Numbered from the stretch's first letter, positions 53,501-63,133 are shown. The stretch is 64,000 nucleotides of DNA from Nodularia sphaerocarpa UHCC 0038 (GCF_022376295.1 NZ_CP060140.1:3972356-4036355), one strand, 5' to 3'. Program-made: numbers and translations. The notes: generated by a model not told the origin, from the letters alone.

Positions 53501-53728
53501 GTCTAAATCCATATCTGTATCATCATCGTCATGATCATAAGGAATATCATCAAGCTCAATCATCTCTGAGATTTCTTCTACTTGACTCAGACGCTGAGAT
53601 TCTTGAGCTTCACGCTCTATGAGACGACCATTTGACTTTAGCCATTCTAGCAAAACAAATTCATTACTAGTACGAATTACAGTGGCTCGTTGATTACGAG
53701 GTTCTTCACTCAAAGGGCCGTTAGGCAT
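53495..53728 (-). CDS. Small acidic conserved protein (DUF3134-like)
   Basis: 77 aa. It starts MPNGPLSEEPRNQRATVIR and has an LLEWLKSNGRLIERE segment, which I recall from cyanobacterial DUF3134 proteins; the last 20 residues are almost all Asp with Tyr/His/Met. It is soluble and very acidic. Function unknown. The ATG is clear, and the strong acidic composition with normal codon use supports it being real. Confidence 0.7.
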   Translation of the reverse strand: MPNGPLSEEPRNQRATVIRTSNEFVLLEWLKSNGRLIEREAQESQRLSQVEEISEMIELDDIPYDHDDDDTDMDLDD

Positions 53729-54195
53729 ACAAAAAACTCACTTTTAATGGTAAAAACTAGAGTAGCTGGAAGTAAATCATAGTAGGCATCTTAGCCTTAA
53801 TTTACTTGCCGAAATCGCATATCTCAGAACTTAGATTTTTCAACTGGTGTTTCCTGCTGATCTTGGCTACAATGGCAGTACAATTAACCCTATAGGATGT
53901 AACAAACTATAGTATCTAAGCAATAGCAACAATTATGCTTACTCATTATAAGTTAACAACACTCTAAGTATAAATCAGCTTTACAAATAAATACTGTTAT
54001 TCATATAATTAATCTTTTTTGGGGAAAAAGTCGGATTTTATCTGAGCCTTGGAGATTTCCCAGTTACTGTGGGCGAATTGCTCAGGGATAAGAGTCATCA
54101 GTGCATTATCGAGGGGATACGAGTGAGAAAAAACAAGTTTTTCTCCGGAATTTCACTTTTATTAATGACAAGTATCATAAAAAAGGTTAGTAATA
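53729..54195. other. Intergenic region without recognised genes
   Basis: A 467-base AT-rich gap upstream of the DUF3352 gene, between divergent genes. I see no ORF, repeat or terminator that I can support. AAGG lies about ten bases before the ATG at 54196. Confidence 0.55.
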
Positions 54196-55848
54196 ATGCC
54201 GGAACGTAAAGCGAATTTGTTAATTCCTGCTGTTGGTGCTGCTGTACTCGTAGTGGGAACTGTAGCTGCTTATAGATATTTTCAAGGGCCATCTGGAGAT
54301 AGCTCAGGGGCTTTAGGTAGTGCTAAATTAGTACCTTCTACAGCAGTTATGGCAACTTATATTACCACAGACCCCCAAGCCTGGGCGAAGTTGTCAGAAT
54401 TTGGCACTCCAGAAGCGCAAAAGCTAGTCGCCAAAGGGTTAGAAGATTTTCAACCAAATTTTCTGAATGCAGGTAATATTTCATACGAGCAAGATTTAAA
54501 GCCTTGGGTTGGTGGTGTGATGGTGGCTGTACTACCGCCCAATGCTACTAATTCTGCGACCAACGTACAGCCAGAATCTAATATTTTGATGGTAGTAGGG
54601 ATAAAAGATAAACTTAAAGCCTTGAATTTTACCAATAAATTCAAATCACAAAAAGGTGTTAAAGTTGAGGAATATGATTACAAAGGTGAAAAAATTACAG
54701 CAGTTACAGAAAATGGCAAATTGACATATAGTGCTGTTTTAAATAATAATCATTTAGTGTTAGCTCAGTCAAAGCCATCTGTAGAAAAGGCTATTGAAAC
54801 TTCAAAAGGACAGCCATCTTTCGCCAGTAAAGAAGCTGCAAAGACGATTCTCACGACTAATGCAGATGTGAAAAATATTCTCGCCCAAGTTTACATCCCA
54901 GACTATGGGGTAATGATGCAACAATTGGTAGCTACAAGTCCCCAGGCTAGGCAATTACCACCACAAACGCTCAAACAGTTTCAACAAGTAAAATCTATTG
55001 TGGCGCGTGTGGGAGTTGATGATCAGGGAGTGCGGATGAGGGCGATCGCTAATTTAGATCCACAATTAAACAAATTTGAATATAAAGCAAGTCCGGCAAA
55101 AATAGTCAGTCAATTACCTGTGGATACTTTTGCTTTGATGACTGGTAATGGTATTAACCGAAGTTGGTCAAGTATAGTAGAACAGTCTCAAGATGATCCC
55201 GCATTTAACCAAATCTTACAACAAGTGCGGGGACAACTAAAGTTTGTGAATATTGACTTAGATAAAGACGTTTTTGGGTGGATGGATCGAGAATTTGCCT
55301 TTGGTGCTGTGCCATCGAATCAAGGTGTGTTGGCGAATTTGGGTGTGGGCGGTGCTATATTATTAGAAACGAGCGATCGCCAAACTGCAACAGCCACATT
55401 GAGCAAACTAGATAACCTCGCCAAAATTCAACAAATCAACGTTGCAAAGAGAAATATCGACGGTAAAGATGTCACTGAATGGCAAATACCCGGACAAGGA
55501 GCGTTATTATCTCATGGTTGGCTCAATCAAGATACCGTATTTTTAACACTTGGTGGTTCCGTAGCTGAGGCGATCGCCACGAATAATACTCCCAAACTTG
55601 ATAGTAGCGACACCTTCAAAGCTGTAACTAATTCACTAAAAAAACCCAATGCTGGTTACTTCTATATAGACGCAGAAAAAACTGCATCTCTCGTTAATCG
55701 GTTTATCACACAAGGACAACCTCTACCATCTGAAGCTAACACAGTCCTGAGTGCCATTCATGGTTTTGGTGTCACCGCCACAAGTCCCGACAAATCTACC
55801 GGTCAATTGGAGATGTTGTTGGCTTTGAAACCGAAAACTACTAAGTAG
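54196..55848 (+). CDS. DUF3352 domain protein, membrane-anchored
   Basis: 550 aa. An N-terminal anchor (LLIPAVGAAVLVVGTVAAYRYF, about 9-30) is followed by the DUF3352 body: LVPSTAVMATYITTDPQAW, repeated blocks of the type IVSQLPVDTFALMTGNGINR, and a C-terminal AGYFYIDAEKTASLVNRF. This family is common in cyanobacteria and of unknown function; the anchor suggests it faces the periplasm or thylakoid lumen. It stands alone on the plus strand, convergent with mscL. Confidence 0.88.
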   Translation: MPERKANLLIPAVGAAVLVVGTVAAYRYFQGPSGDSSGALGSAKLVPSTAVMATYITTDPQAWAKLSEFGTPEAQKLVAKGLEDFQPNFLNAGNISYEQDLKPWVGGVMVAVLPPNATNSATNVQPESNILMVVGIKDKLKALNFTNKFKSQKGVKVEEYDYKGEKITAVTENGKLTYSAVLNNNHLVLAQSKPSVEKAIETSKGQPSFASKEAAKTILTTNADVKNILAQVYIPDYGVMMQQLVATSPQARQLPPQTLKQFQQVKSIVARVGVDDQGVRMRAIANLDPQLNKFEYKASPAKIVSQLPVDTFALMTGNGINRSWSSIVEQSQDDPAFNQILQQVRGQLKFVNIDLDKDVFGWMDREFAFGAVPSNQGVLANLGVGGAILLETSDRQTATATLSKLDNLAKIQQINVAKRNIDGKDVTEWQIPGQGALLSHGWLNQDTVFLTLGGSVAEAIATNNTPKLDSSDTFKAVTNSLKKPNAGYFYIDAEKTASLVNRFITQGQPLPSEANTVLSAIHGFGVTATSPDKSTGQLEMLLALKPKTTK

Positions 55849-55878
55849 AAAATTTGGGGATAAAAAACTCCCCCATCT

Positions 55879-56313
55879 CTATAAAACCTTAGTATCGCGA
55901 GATTCCAAAGTTTCAGTCAGCCTATCCAAAGCCCCAGTTAGTCTTTCCTGCGCTAGGACATTGGGATCTGGTAGTGCGGTTTCTTCTACAACTTCTTCTC
56001 GTCTTTTGAATCTTTGTAAAGCCCGCACCGCTAAGAAGATGATCAAGGCAATGATCATAAAGTCAACGATGGAACCGAGAAAACTGCCGATTCTGATTCC
56101 TGTTCCCACCGTGATTGTTCTCCAATCTTCCCCAGTTACAGCCACTAAGGGATTGATCAATGGCATAATCACATCCTCAACAAAAGAAGTGACAATCCGA
56201 CCAAAAGCAGTACCAATTATAACAGCGATCGCTAAATCCATCACATTACCTTGGAGGGCAAATTCTTTAAAATCTCTGAAAAAACCGTTGGCTCTTCTTC
56301 TTACTCTGACCAT
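55879..56313 (-). CDS. mscL: Large-conductance mechanosensitive channel
   Basis: 144 aa. MscL opens under membrane tension to release solutes in hypo-osmotic shock. The N-terminal FKEFALQGNVMDLAIAVIIG is the conserved pore helix (TM1), followed by FVEDVIMPLINP, a periplasmic loop and the second helix VDFMIIALIIFLAVRAL. The C-terminal helix LTGALDRLTETLES is typical. It converges with the DUF3352 gene, leaving a 30-base gap. Confidence 0.97.
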   Translation of the reverse strand: MVRVRRRANGFFRDFKEFALQGNVMDLAIAVIIGTAFGRIVTSFVEDVIMPLINPLVAVTGEDWRTITVGTGIRIGSFLGSIVDFMIIALIIFLAVRALQRFKRREEVVEETALPDPNVLAQERLTGALDRLTETLESRDTKVL

Positions 56314-56496
56314 ACTTGATTATCAAGAATTTTTGTAGTTTTTTAAACCTTACAAATCTCAAATCAATGGAACATCCCACTTTGGCCAGAATACAAAATT
56401 GAAATCTCCAGTCATCGGCAAATGAAGAGTGCTAGACTAGCCTGCGATAATAGTGGCATAAGTAAAAAAGGCTGTTAAACGCAAACTCAAAAATTT

Positions 56497-57417
56497 ATGA
56501 CTGCTGCTACCACAACAACTCCTGGTTTAGCCTCCCGTTTGGTAAATGGTATCCTGGCTATTAAACCTTTAGCCAATCTAGCCAAACATCAAGCTAGACA
56601 AATGATGATTAAACGCGCTGAAAAAATTGGCGTTCCTTGGACACAAGAAGTCAAAACATTACAGGCGCGTGATTGGACGCAAGAATTAGCTGAAGTTCAA
56701 AATTCTCAGCTTTCTTACCCAGATTATTACCTCAATTCATTTCATGCTTACGAAACTGGTAATCTCAGTTGGCAAGCTGCATTTGAAGTAAAGCCGGCAG
56801 CTCATGCCGTTCATGCTAAACTTTTCCAGGATGCAGAAGCTCAAGGTGATGCTAAACTACGTCAAAGTTATCACGATATTCTCACAGCTTCCCTTAGACA
56901 TACTCCGCAAAATATCCTAGATGTGGGATGTAGTGTAGGACTCAGTACCTTTGCGCTGCAAGAAATCTATCCCCAGTCTCAGATTACAGGTTTAGACTTA
57001 TCGCCTTACTTCTTAGCTGTTGCTCATTATCGCACCCAACAACATCAAGCTCAAATTAATTGGCTTCATGCCGCAGCTGAATCTACTGGATTACCAGATG
57101 CTTCATTTGATTTAGTTTCTATCTTCTTAATGTGCCACGAATTGCCCCAATCAGCAACCAGAGAGATTTTTGCCGAAATGCGGCGGGTGCTGCGTCCAGG
57201 TGGTCACTTGGCAATTATGGACATGAATCCCCGCTCAGAAATATACCAGAAAATGCCCCCCTACATTTTGACGCTGCTCAAAAGTACTGAACCTTATTTA
57301 GATCAATATTTTGCTTTGGACATTGAGCAAACCTTAGTTGAAACTGGTTTCCAAGTTCCCACTATTACCAGCAACACCCCTCGTCACCGCACTATAATTG
57401 CTCAAGTCAGCAGCTGA
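56497..57417 (+). CDS. Class I SAM-dependent methyltransferase
   Basis: 306 aa. Motif I ILDVGCSVGLSTFALQEIYP, then ITGLDLSPYFLAVAHYR, FDLVSIFLMCHELPQSATRE and MRRVLRPGGHLAIMDMNP place it in the methyltransferase-11/UbiE-like fold. An N-terminal helical region of about 110 residues is extra. The substrate is unknown (possibly a lipid or quinone). It stands alone on the plus strand; a MITE-like element follows. Confidence 0.88.
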   Translation: MTAATTTTPGLASRLVNGILAIKPLANLAKHQARQMMIKRAEKIGVPWTQEVKTLQARDWTQELAEVQNSQLSYPDYYLNSFHAYETGNLSWQAAFEVKPAAHAVHAKLFQDAEAQGDAKLRQSYHDILTASLRHTPQNILDVGCSVGLSTFALQEIYPQSQITGLDLSPYFLAVAHYRTQQHQAQINWLHAAAESTGLPDASFDLVSIFLMCHELPQSATREIFAEMRRVLRPGGHLAIMDMNPRSEIYQKMPPYILTLLKSTEPYLDQYFALDIEQTLVETGFQVPTITSNTPRHRTIIAQVSS

Positions 57418-57445
57418 TTTCTTGATATTCTCCCCTCTGGTTGCT

Positions 57446-57602
57446 AAGGAACCACTATGTACACACAAGTCTTCTGACCCCCTCTAACTCCCCCTTGGAA
57501 AGGGGGAGAACCGGATTTTCCCCCCTTTGCAAGGGGGGATTAAGGGGGGTAAATTCAGCGTCTGTGCCTGATTGCCAAGATGTGTGTACAAGGTGGTTCC
57601 TT
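57446..57602. mobile_element. MITE-like element with C/G-rich interior
   Basis: Near-perfect ends AAGGAACCACTATGTACACA and (reverse complement) AAGGAACCACCTTGTACACA enclose stems of CTCCCCCTTGG / AAAGGGGGAG and CCCCCCTTTGCAAGGGGGG. A decayed relative lies at about 3837-3990. No ORF. It lies downstream of the methyltransferase and QueD-like genes. Confidence 0.75.
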
Positions 57603-57665
57603 GCCTTCGCGTAGCGTCTCCCTTTGGGAGAAGGAGAGGGGCTGGGGGTGAGGTTTCCTATGTAA

Positions 57666-58532
57666 CTAAACTAACACTGGCACAGATTTTGCTGCACTGA
57701 CAGTAGTTGCATTTGATTCTGTGCAGTAAATTTCACAGGAGTTATTAGGACTTTCAATCAGTTTGATTTTGTAAAGCGTACCTCCCAATTCCTGAATAGG
57801 CGATCGCAGTAAATTACTAATGTAAAGTGCGATATTCTCAGCAGTGGGTACAACATCCGCAAAGAAAGGGATGTCTTTGTTTAAAAAAGTGTGATCGAAT
57901 GCTTCCAGCACATAATCTTCAACCGCCTGATTTAAAGCCCCTAAATCGATAATCATCCCCGTGCGTGGATCAATTTCGCCTTTGACTGTAACTTCTAGAT
58001 GGTAATTATGACCGTGACCATGAGGACGAGCGCATTTACCATAAATCTCAGCATTTTCTTCGTTACTGAGTTGAGGATGAGCCAACCGATGGGCGGCGCT
58101 AAAGTGAGTACTAATGCTGAGGTAGGCTTCCATTCCGTCTCCTATATAATCTGCCCAAAGTTCAGGATGTTCAAATAACTGCACGCGCACTAAGGGTAAA
58201 TGCGGTACTAAACGCTGCCAAATTACCCGTGCAATATTTTCAGTCGTGGGTAAAGTTTCTTGAAATTCTGCCCACACATCATTGAGGTAAGAATAGTCTA
58301 GTTGGCTGGTAACTTCGTGCTTAATGACGTGTTTCACATCAGACAAGTTGAGTACCATGCCATATTTATCCAATTCTCCAGCCAGGGAGATAAATAAAAC
58401 ATAGTTGTGTCCATGTCCGGGAAATTTAGAACCAGCACCAAATTTCTCAGTATTTTCGGCTTCACTCAGTTCTGGTAAGAAATACCGATGACTAGCTGAA
58501 AACTGAGCGCGACGATTAACAATACATTGCAT
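57666..58532 (-). CDS. Tandem-domain 6-pyruvoyl-tetrahydropterin synthase/QueD-like protein
   Basis: 288 aa with two PTPS/QueD domains fused head to tail, about twice the usual length. Domain 2 (about 135-270) has the full active site: zinc His in FSAAHRLAHP, KCARPHGHGHNYHLEV with the catalytic Cys, and FDHTFLN with the Asp-His pair. Domain 1 (about 1-130) keeps the zinc histidines (FSASHRY, PGHGHNY) but has Gly at the Cys position (GAGSKFPGHGHNY) and LDYSYLN instead of the D-H pair, so it is probably inactive. The reaction makes a pterin or the queuosine precursor 6-carboxy-tetrahydropterin. It is a single gene. Confidence 0.9.
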   Translation of the reverse strand: MQCIVNRRAQFSASHRYFLPELSEAENTEKFGAGSKFPGHGHNYVLFISLAGELDKYGMVLNLSDVKHVIKHEVTSQLDYSYLNDVWAEFQETLPTTENIARVIWQRLVPHLPLVRVQLFEHPELWADYIGDGMEAYLSISTHFSAAHRLAHPQLSNEENAEIYGKCARPHGHGHNYHLEVTVKGEIDPRTGMIIDLGALNQAVEDYVLEAFDHTFLNKDIPFFADVVPTAENIALYISNLLRSPIQELGGTLYKIKLIESPNNSCEIYCTESNATTVSAAKSVPVLV

Positions 58533-58649
58533 GAGTATTCTGTAAACTGAGCTTAAAATTTCTTAAACTTTCACTATATTCCAGCATAAACTAATTTCTT
58601 TCCCAGTGGTGAGGCTAAATTCGTAATTACCCCCTTACCGAATTCGCTC

Positions 58650-58681
58650 GTAGTTGCGCTTTAGCGCTAAAGCGCAACTAC
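58650..58681. repeat. Perfect 32-base palindrome
   Basis: The sequence GTAGTTGCGCTTTAGC followed by its exact complement forms a perfect palindrome in the gap between the DnaJ-domain and QueD-like genes. It is probably one of the dispersed Nostocales palindromes; no T-tract is seen, so it is not a standard terminator. Confidence 0.85.
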
Positions 58682-58715
58682 AAACCAGGATGATTTACTG
58701 ATTTTCCACTAACCA

Positions 58716-59417
58716 TTAACTTACAGATTCTTGTACCTCGTAGTACAATCTCGCAGCTATCCGAAATAATTCCTGTCCTGTATGCAAATAACGCTCATCG
58801 TAGCTCAAAGGAAAGTAAGCTAACTCTTCTACACCATCTGCTACTTGACTGAGACTATGGTACAGATAAGCTGCGGCTCTGGCTAAACTGGGGGGATTTG
58901 GTAGAGAACGAAAAGTAAGTTGGGCTTGCTTCAAGTCGTCTCGACAGGTATTTAAATATTCTTGAAATTCTTCTAATAATTCATCATCAAAAGGATCGGC
59001 GGCTAGTTCCTCAATTTGACCGTCTAGAGAATTGAGAATATGATCAAGTAGCTCATTGACTGGTTGATAAACTAGGCGTAGCCATTCCTCAACGTGTTCA
59101 TCAGCATCTCGTCCGGTTCGTGTTGTCTGGTAACGTTTTTGAGCCGATGCTGCACGCTGTTGATAACTACTGTTATTTAGTTTTTGGGACTCGTCTTGCA
59201 GTTGTCGGTCATAGCTGAGACGATTTTGACTATCTTTTAAAACCTCATAGGCTGCATTGATGCGAATAATCTGCTCTTTATCTGCTGATTGCTGATTGCT
59301 GTCAGGGTGAAACAACTTTACCAAGCGGCGATAAGATTGCTTAATCTCCGCTTGGCTAGCATTGGCATTAACTTTGAGCGTTTCGTAGTGGTTAGAAACC
59401 TGTTTAAAATCGACCAT
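58716..59417 (-). CDS. DnaJ-domain protein
   Basis: 233 aa. The N-terminal J domain (about 8-75) has YETLKVNANASQAEIKQSYR, the HPD motif in LVKLFHPDSNQQ, and IRINAAYEVLKDSQNRLSYD; this binds and stimulates an Hsp70/DnaK. The rest lacks the Gly/Phe and zinc-finger parts of true DnaJ, so it is a specialised co-chaperone. The C-terminal half is helical with acidic segments. It lies 15 bases downstream of cysK on the same strand, likely co-transcribed. Confidence 0.88.
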   Translation of the reverse strand: MVDFKQVSNHYETLKVNANASQAEIKQSYRRLVKLFHPDSNQQSADKEQIIRINAAYEVLKDSQNRLSYDRQLQDESQKLNNSSYQQRAASAQKRYQTTRTGRDADEHVEEWLRLVYQPVNELLDHILNSLDGQIEELAADPFDDELLEEFQEYLNTCRDDLKQAQLTFRSLPNPPSLARAAAYLYHSLSQVADGVEELAYFPLSYDERYLHTGQELFRIAARLYYEVQESVS

Positions 59418-59432
59418 TTATCCAATTTAACG

Positions 59433-60395
59433 TTAGCTGATGCTAGCGGCTACTTTAGCCTCCAAGTCTTGGAACAAAGGTGTACTTAAATATCTTTCTC
59501 CAAAACTGGGCTGAATCATTACTATTAAGCGTCCTTCATTTTCTGGACGTTGGGCTACACGAATGGCTGCACATAAAGCAGCACCAGTGGAAATACCAGA
59601 TAGTAGCCCTTCTTCTCTGGCTAAACGCCGACCATAAGCGATCGCATCCTCATCGCTGACGGTAATGACTTCAGAAATCAGTTCTACTTTCAGGACTTTA
59701 GGCACAAACCCCGCCCCAATTCCTTGGATTTTGTGGGGGCCTGGTCGTCCTCCTGATAATACTGGGCTATTGGTTGGTTCAACTGCGATCGCTTGAAAAC
59801 TCGGTTTACGGGCTTTCAAAACTTCCGCTACACCAGTAATCGTACCACCAGTACCCACACCCGCCACAATCATATCTACCTGTCCATCGGTATCCTCCCA
59901 AATTTCCTCAGCTGTAGTTTCCCGATGCACTTTAGCATTAGCTGGATTGCGGAACTGCTGCAACATATAAGTATGTGGCGTAGTGTCAACTATTTCCTGA
60001 GCGCGGCGAATTGCCCCCGTCATGCCTTCAATTCCCGGTGTCAGTTCTAATTCTGCCCCATAAGCCCGCAACATCGCCCGGCGTTCCCCGCTCATAGTTT
60101 CTGGCATAGTCAAAATTAACCGATAACCCTTAGCTGCTGCGGCCATAGCTAGAGCAATACCTGTATTTCCCGATGTGGGTTCTACCAATAAGGTTTTTCC
60201 CGGAGTAATCAACTTTTCAGCTTCTGCGGCGTTAATCATACTTACCCCAATCCGGTCTTTGACTGATGCCGATGGGTTCATACTTTCAAGTTTCACCAGT
60301 ATTTGCGCCACACATCCTTCAGCTTGGGGGATCCGGTTTAACTGTACTAGGGGTGTCCGACCAACAAGTTCTGTAATGTTACGGGCAATCTTCAT
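59433..60395 (-). CDS. cysK: Cysteine synthase A (O-acetylserine sulfhydrylase)
   Basis: 320 aa. It makes cysteine from O-acetylserine and sulfide using PLP. The Schiff-base lysine is in NPSASVKDRIGVSMI; the substrate loop is EPTSGNTGIALA; the phosphate-binding loop is GVGTGGTITGVAEVL; GISTGAALCAAI completes the site. The length is normal. It follows the Rrf2 regulator gene by about 50 bases on the same strand; this suggests a cysteine-responsive operon. Confidence 0.96.
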   Translation of the reverse strand: MKIARNITELVGRTPLVQLNRIPQAEGCVAQILVKLESMNPSASVKDRIGVSMINAAEAEKLITPGKTLLVEPTSGNTGIALAMAAAAKGYRLILTMPETMSGERRAMLRAYGAELELTPGIEGMTGAIRRAQEIVDTTPHTYMLQQFRNPANAKVHRETTAEEIWEDTDGQVDMIVAGVGTGGTITGVAEVLKARKPSFQAIAVEPTNSPVLSGGRPGPHKIQGIGAGFVPKVLKVELISEVITVSDEDAIAYGRRLAREEGLLSGISTGAALCAAIRVAQRPENEGRLIVMIQPSFGERYLSTPLFQDLEAKVAASIS

Positions 60396-60446
60396 AATTA
60401 TTCCTTATCTATTTAGTTATCAGTCAACAGTCAAAGATACTTGGGA

Positions 60447-60884
60447 CTAAATGTAGTACATAATATCCAATTGCCTGCGGGAATCTCTTTTTTCACAAAG
60501 ATCCTGAAGTGTGTAGTTTTGTAAAACTAAGTTTGCCGCCTGACAAGCTTCTTGCCAGATTTCCTTAATCACAGAAGTATCGATACTTTTGGGATTAGTA
60601 TCTTCTTCACAAGTCCGCACATCTAACCCTTCCAAACATTCTAAAACATCGAAGACCGTAATTTTCCAAGGTTCGCGGGTCAAAAAATAGCCACCTTTGG
60701 AACCCCGTTGACTTTTGACTATACCTCCGCGTCTCAACGTCGCCAGTAATTGTTCCAAATAGCGGTCGGGGATGCTTTGTTGGGCGGCGATTTGGCGAAT
60801 TTGCATCGGTTCGCCGCTTTGATAATGAGTGGCCATCTCGATTAAGGCGAGAATGGCGTATTCAGATTTACAGGATAGTTCCAC
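60447..60884 (-). CDS. Rrf2-family transcriptional regulator (CymR/IscR-like)
   Basis: 145 aa from the GTG at 60884; a TTG at 60893 would add three residues. The start ELSCKSEYAILALIEMA and the helix-turn-helix PMQIRQIAAQQSIPDRYLEQ followed by LRRGGIVKSQRGSKGGYFLT are typical of Rrf2. Only one of the cysteines typical of [2Fe-2S] IscR is present, so it is closer to CymR-type cysteine regulators. It is upstream of cysK, fitting that role, though the DNA target is not visible. No strong Shine-Dalgarno was found. Confidence 0.85.
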   Translation of the reverse strand: MELSCKSEYAILALIEMATHYQSGEPMQIRQIAAQQSIPDRYLEQLLATLRRGGIVKSQRGSKGGYFLTREPWKITVFDVLECLEGLDVRTCEEDTNPKSIDTSVIKEIWQEACQAANLVLQNYTLQDLCEKRDSRRQLDIMYYI

Positions 60885-60997
60885 AAGCAGCAATATGAGT
60901 AAGGGAGCAAAAAAAGTTAAACAGAGTTATTACTCTTGACTTTTTCTAGTATACTCCGGTTCCCCACTGGGGTTTGTTCTTTACTCTCACTGAGAAC

Positions 60998-61022
60998 AAA
61001 AAGCCCCGCTTGATGGCGGGGC
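60998..61022 (-). terminator. Rho-independent terminator after the porin gene
   Basis: On the minus strand GCCCCGC and GCGGGGC pair around a six-base loop and are followed by TTTTTG. It lies 45 bases after the porin stop and ends its transcript. Confidence 0.92.
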
Positions 61023-61066
61023 GCAATGAATTTTAAGTTGAAAATTTTTAGCAGATTTACAAAACT

Positions 61067-62767
61067 CTAGAAGGTGAAGGTTGTTCTGAGAGTACCGATA
61101 AATGCATCGTCGTTGTCGCTGTTCTGTCCAGGGTTGGTTACCCAGATAACTCCAGGAGTAACTGAGACGTTATCAGAAACGCGATACTTGTAGAAACCTT
61201 CAACTTGGTATGGGACTTTGTTAGAACCATCTACTACATTCAGTGCATAGGGTTGAGCGCCTGCGAAAATACCCAAGACATTACCTCTCTTACCAAAGTC
61301 AGGTAAAGCTACGCCAACACCGTAAGTCCAAACTTCTTTGTCATCACCTATGCCAAAACCTGTGACATCGGTATAAGATACAAAGCCACTAAATGATAGT
61401 TTTTCGCTGGGTCTGAACGCAGCTGAGACACCATAAGAGTTGGTTGAAGATGGGTTTTGTAGAGTGTTGGCTATTGAAGTACCTACTACAGGAGTGCCTA
61501 AAGAGGAACCCGCGTCAAATAAATTACTACCTTGACCATGATAGCCATGAACATAAGTTGCAGCTAGTGCCAAGCGATCGCCAAGGCTAAAGTTCAACTG
61601 TCCTAGAGCCGCATAGTTACCTTCGAATATGCCTGAACCAGGAGTCGGATTATTAGCTTCTGATCCCAAGTAACCTACAGTTAATGAACTAGGTCTGAGG
61701 ATACCACCACCTTGACCAAAGGGTAAGGTAAAGGCAAGACCTGCACCACCACCAACGCGATAGATGGGATTTTCAGAAGCAAAGGTAGTTAAAGCACCGT
61801 TACCACCATCAGTTCCGTCAGCAAAGTAGGGGTTATTAACAGCTGCATAATGGCTGTGTTTACCACCGTTAGCCGCGAGGTAAACTTGGGCTGGCCCGAT
61901 AGGAGCTTGGTAGGTTAATCTGTCTATCTCAACGTTGTTTCCACCAGTATTACCCTCGTTAAAGGTTTGTAGACCTTCACCACTGTTAGGAAGACCCAAG
62001 TTCAAGGGAGTAGCATTACCAGATGTCAAACGAGTGGTCAAAACATCCCGACCGGTGAAGCTGCTTTGCAAGCCTAAACGAACTCTGTTTTGGAAGACAG
62101 TGTTATTGTTCTCGCCAGCTGTATCACCAAAGCCATCGGTAAGAGCAAAAATTGCTTCCCCAGCCAACTTGGTAGTAGTGGAAAACTGATTGGCTTCCAA
62201 TTCAGCAGTCCGTGCTTCTAGGGAATCTACACGACCGCGTAGAGTTGCCAATTCTGCGGAAAATTCTTCTTGTAAACGTTGTAAGGTAGCTAAATCTTGT
62301 CTGGTCACCATATCAGCTGTTGCTGTGGCGATCAATTCGTTAACTCTATCCAAACAGGCATTTAAACCAGCAGCAAATTCATAACGGGTTAAAGCCCGGT
62401 TACCGCGATAAGTCGCATTTGGGTAACCAGCAATACAACCGTAGCGTTCAACTAAGGACTGCAACGCTTGGAATGCCCAGTCTGTCGGTTGTACGTCAGA
62501 AAACTGGGAAACCGATGTTACTTGAGACTGTGTAGTATTTTGTTTGCCTTCGTTACTGTAGTTATTAACTTGGTTAATAACATTGGTGTCGTTGGTTGCT
62601 TGAGCAAAGATTTCTGGCTGTTGAGCAACTTCAGTAGCGGCTTGTTGTTCAGTTGCCGAGACTTCAGTGGTGGTAGTTGGAGCGGCAATTGCTGCGGCTG
62701 AAACTAACAATGTTGCTCCCAATACTGCTGGGCTAACCACCAGGGACTTCCACAAGATATTAGACAT
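61067..62767 (-). CDS. SLH-domain iron-uptake-type porin (SomA/OprB-like)
   Basis: 566 aa from the ATG at 62767 (the open frame reaches 62824). A signal peptide (SNILWKSLVVSPAVLGATLL, SAAAIAAP with a cleavage site near 30) is followed by one SLH domain (VSQFSDVQPTDWAFQALQSL, YPNATYRGNRALTRYEFAAG, about 85-145), a coiled-coil (about 155-200, LQRLQEEFSAELATLRGRVD) and an outer-membrane beta-barrel ending in ...TLRTTFTF with the terminal Phe. This matches cyanobacterial SLH porins; some aid inorganic iron uptake (family knowledge). A terminator lies 45 bases after the stop. It is monocistronic. Confidence 0.92.
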   Translation of the reverse strand: MSNILWKSLVVSPAVLGATLLVSAAAIAAPTTTTEVSATEQQAATEVAQQPEIFAQATNDTNVINQVNNYSNEGKQNTTQSQVTSVSQFSDVQPTDWAFQALQSLVERYGCIAGYPNATYRGNRALTRYEFAAGLNACLDRVNELIATATADMVTRQDLATLQRLQEEFSAELATLRGRVDSLEARTAELEANQFSTTTKLAGEAIFALTDGFGDTAGENNNTVFQNRVRLGLQSSFTGRDVLTTRLTSGNATPLNLGLPNSGEGLQTFNEGNTGGNNVEIDRLTYQAPIGPAQVYLAANGGKHSHYAAVNNPYFADGTDGGNGALTTFASENPIYRVGGGAGLAFTLPFGQGGGILRPSSLTVGYLGSEANNPTPGSGIFEGNYAALGQLNFSLGDRLALAATYVHGYHGQGSNLFDAGSSLGTPVVGTSIANTLQNPSSTNSYGVSAAFRPSEKLSFSGFVSYTDVTGFGIGDDKEVWTYGVGVALPDFGKRGNVLGIFAGAQPYALNVVDGSNKVPYQVEGFYKYRVSDNVSVTPGVIWVTNPGQNSDNDDAFIGTLRTTFTF

Positions 62768-63133
62768 CTTCACTTTTTCCTCACACCTTGTATAGATAAT
62801 TGTTGTTGTTGCACTTACTCTCAAGAATCCAACAATTGTTCAACTCTTTTGATGAGGCATAGTTGCCACTACTACAATTTTAGTTTTTGCCAGGCTAATA
62901 ACTGATTAACTTAAAAGTTAAAAATTAATGTGATTAACTAATGCAAAAACGCAGCTTCTTAGCATACCATTATAAGACATCTCAAGTATATGGCAACATA
63001 TTAGCGATCGCTTGATTAACTGTCACATACAAATCATCTTGAAAAGATGAGACGATCACAGAGTTTATATGTTCCCACTTGAGCTCAATTCGTGATTTCG
63101 CCGATGATTAAAGCTTTTCACCCAAAAAAACCT
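62768..63133. other. Porin upstream region
   Basis: A 366-base AT-rich spacer between the porin start and the end of the convergent/parallel dehydratase gene. GAGGAAAAAG lies just upstream of the porin ATG. A HIP1-like GCGATCGC occurs at 63004. I see no other feature that I can support; a promoter must lie here but no box is clear. Confidence 0.5.
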
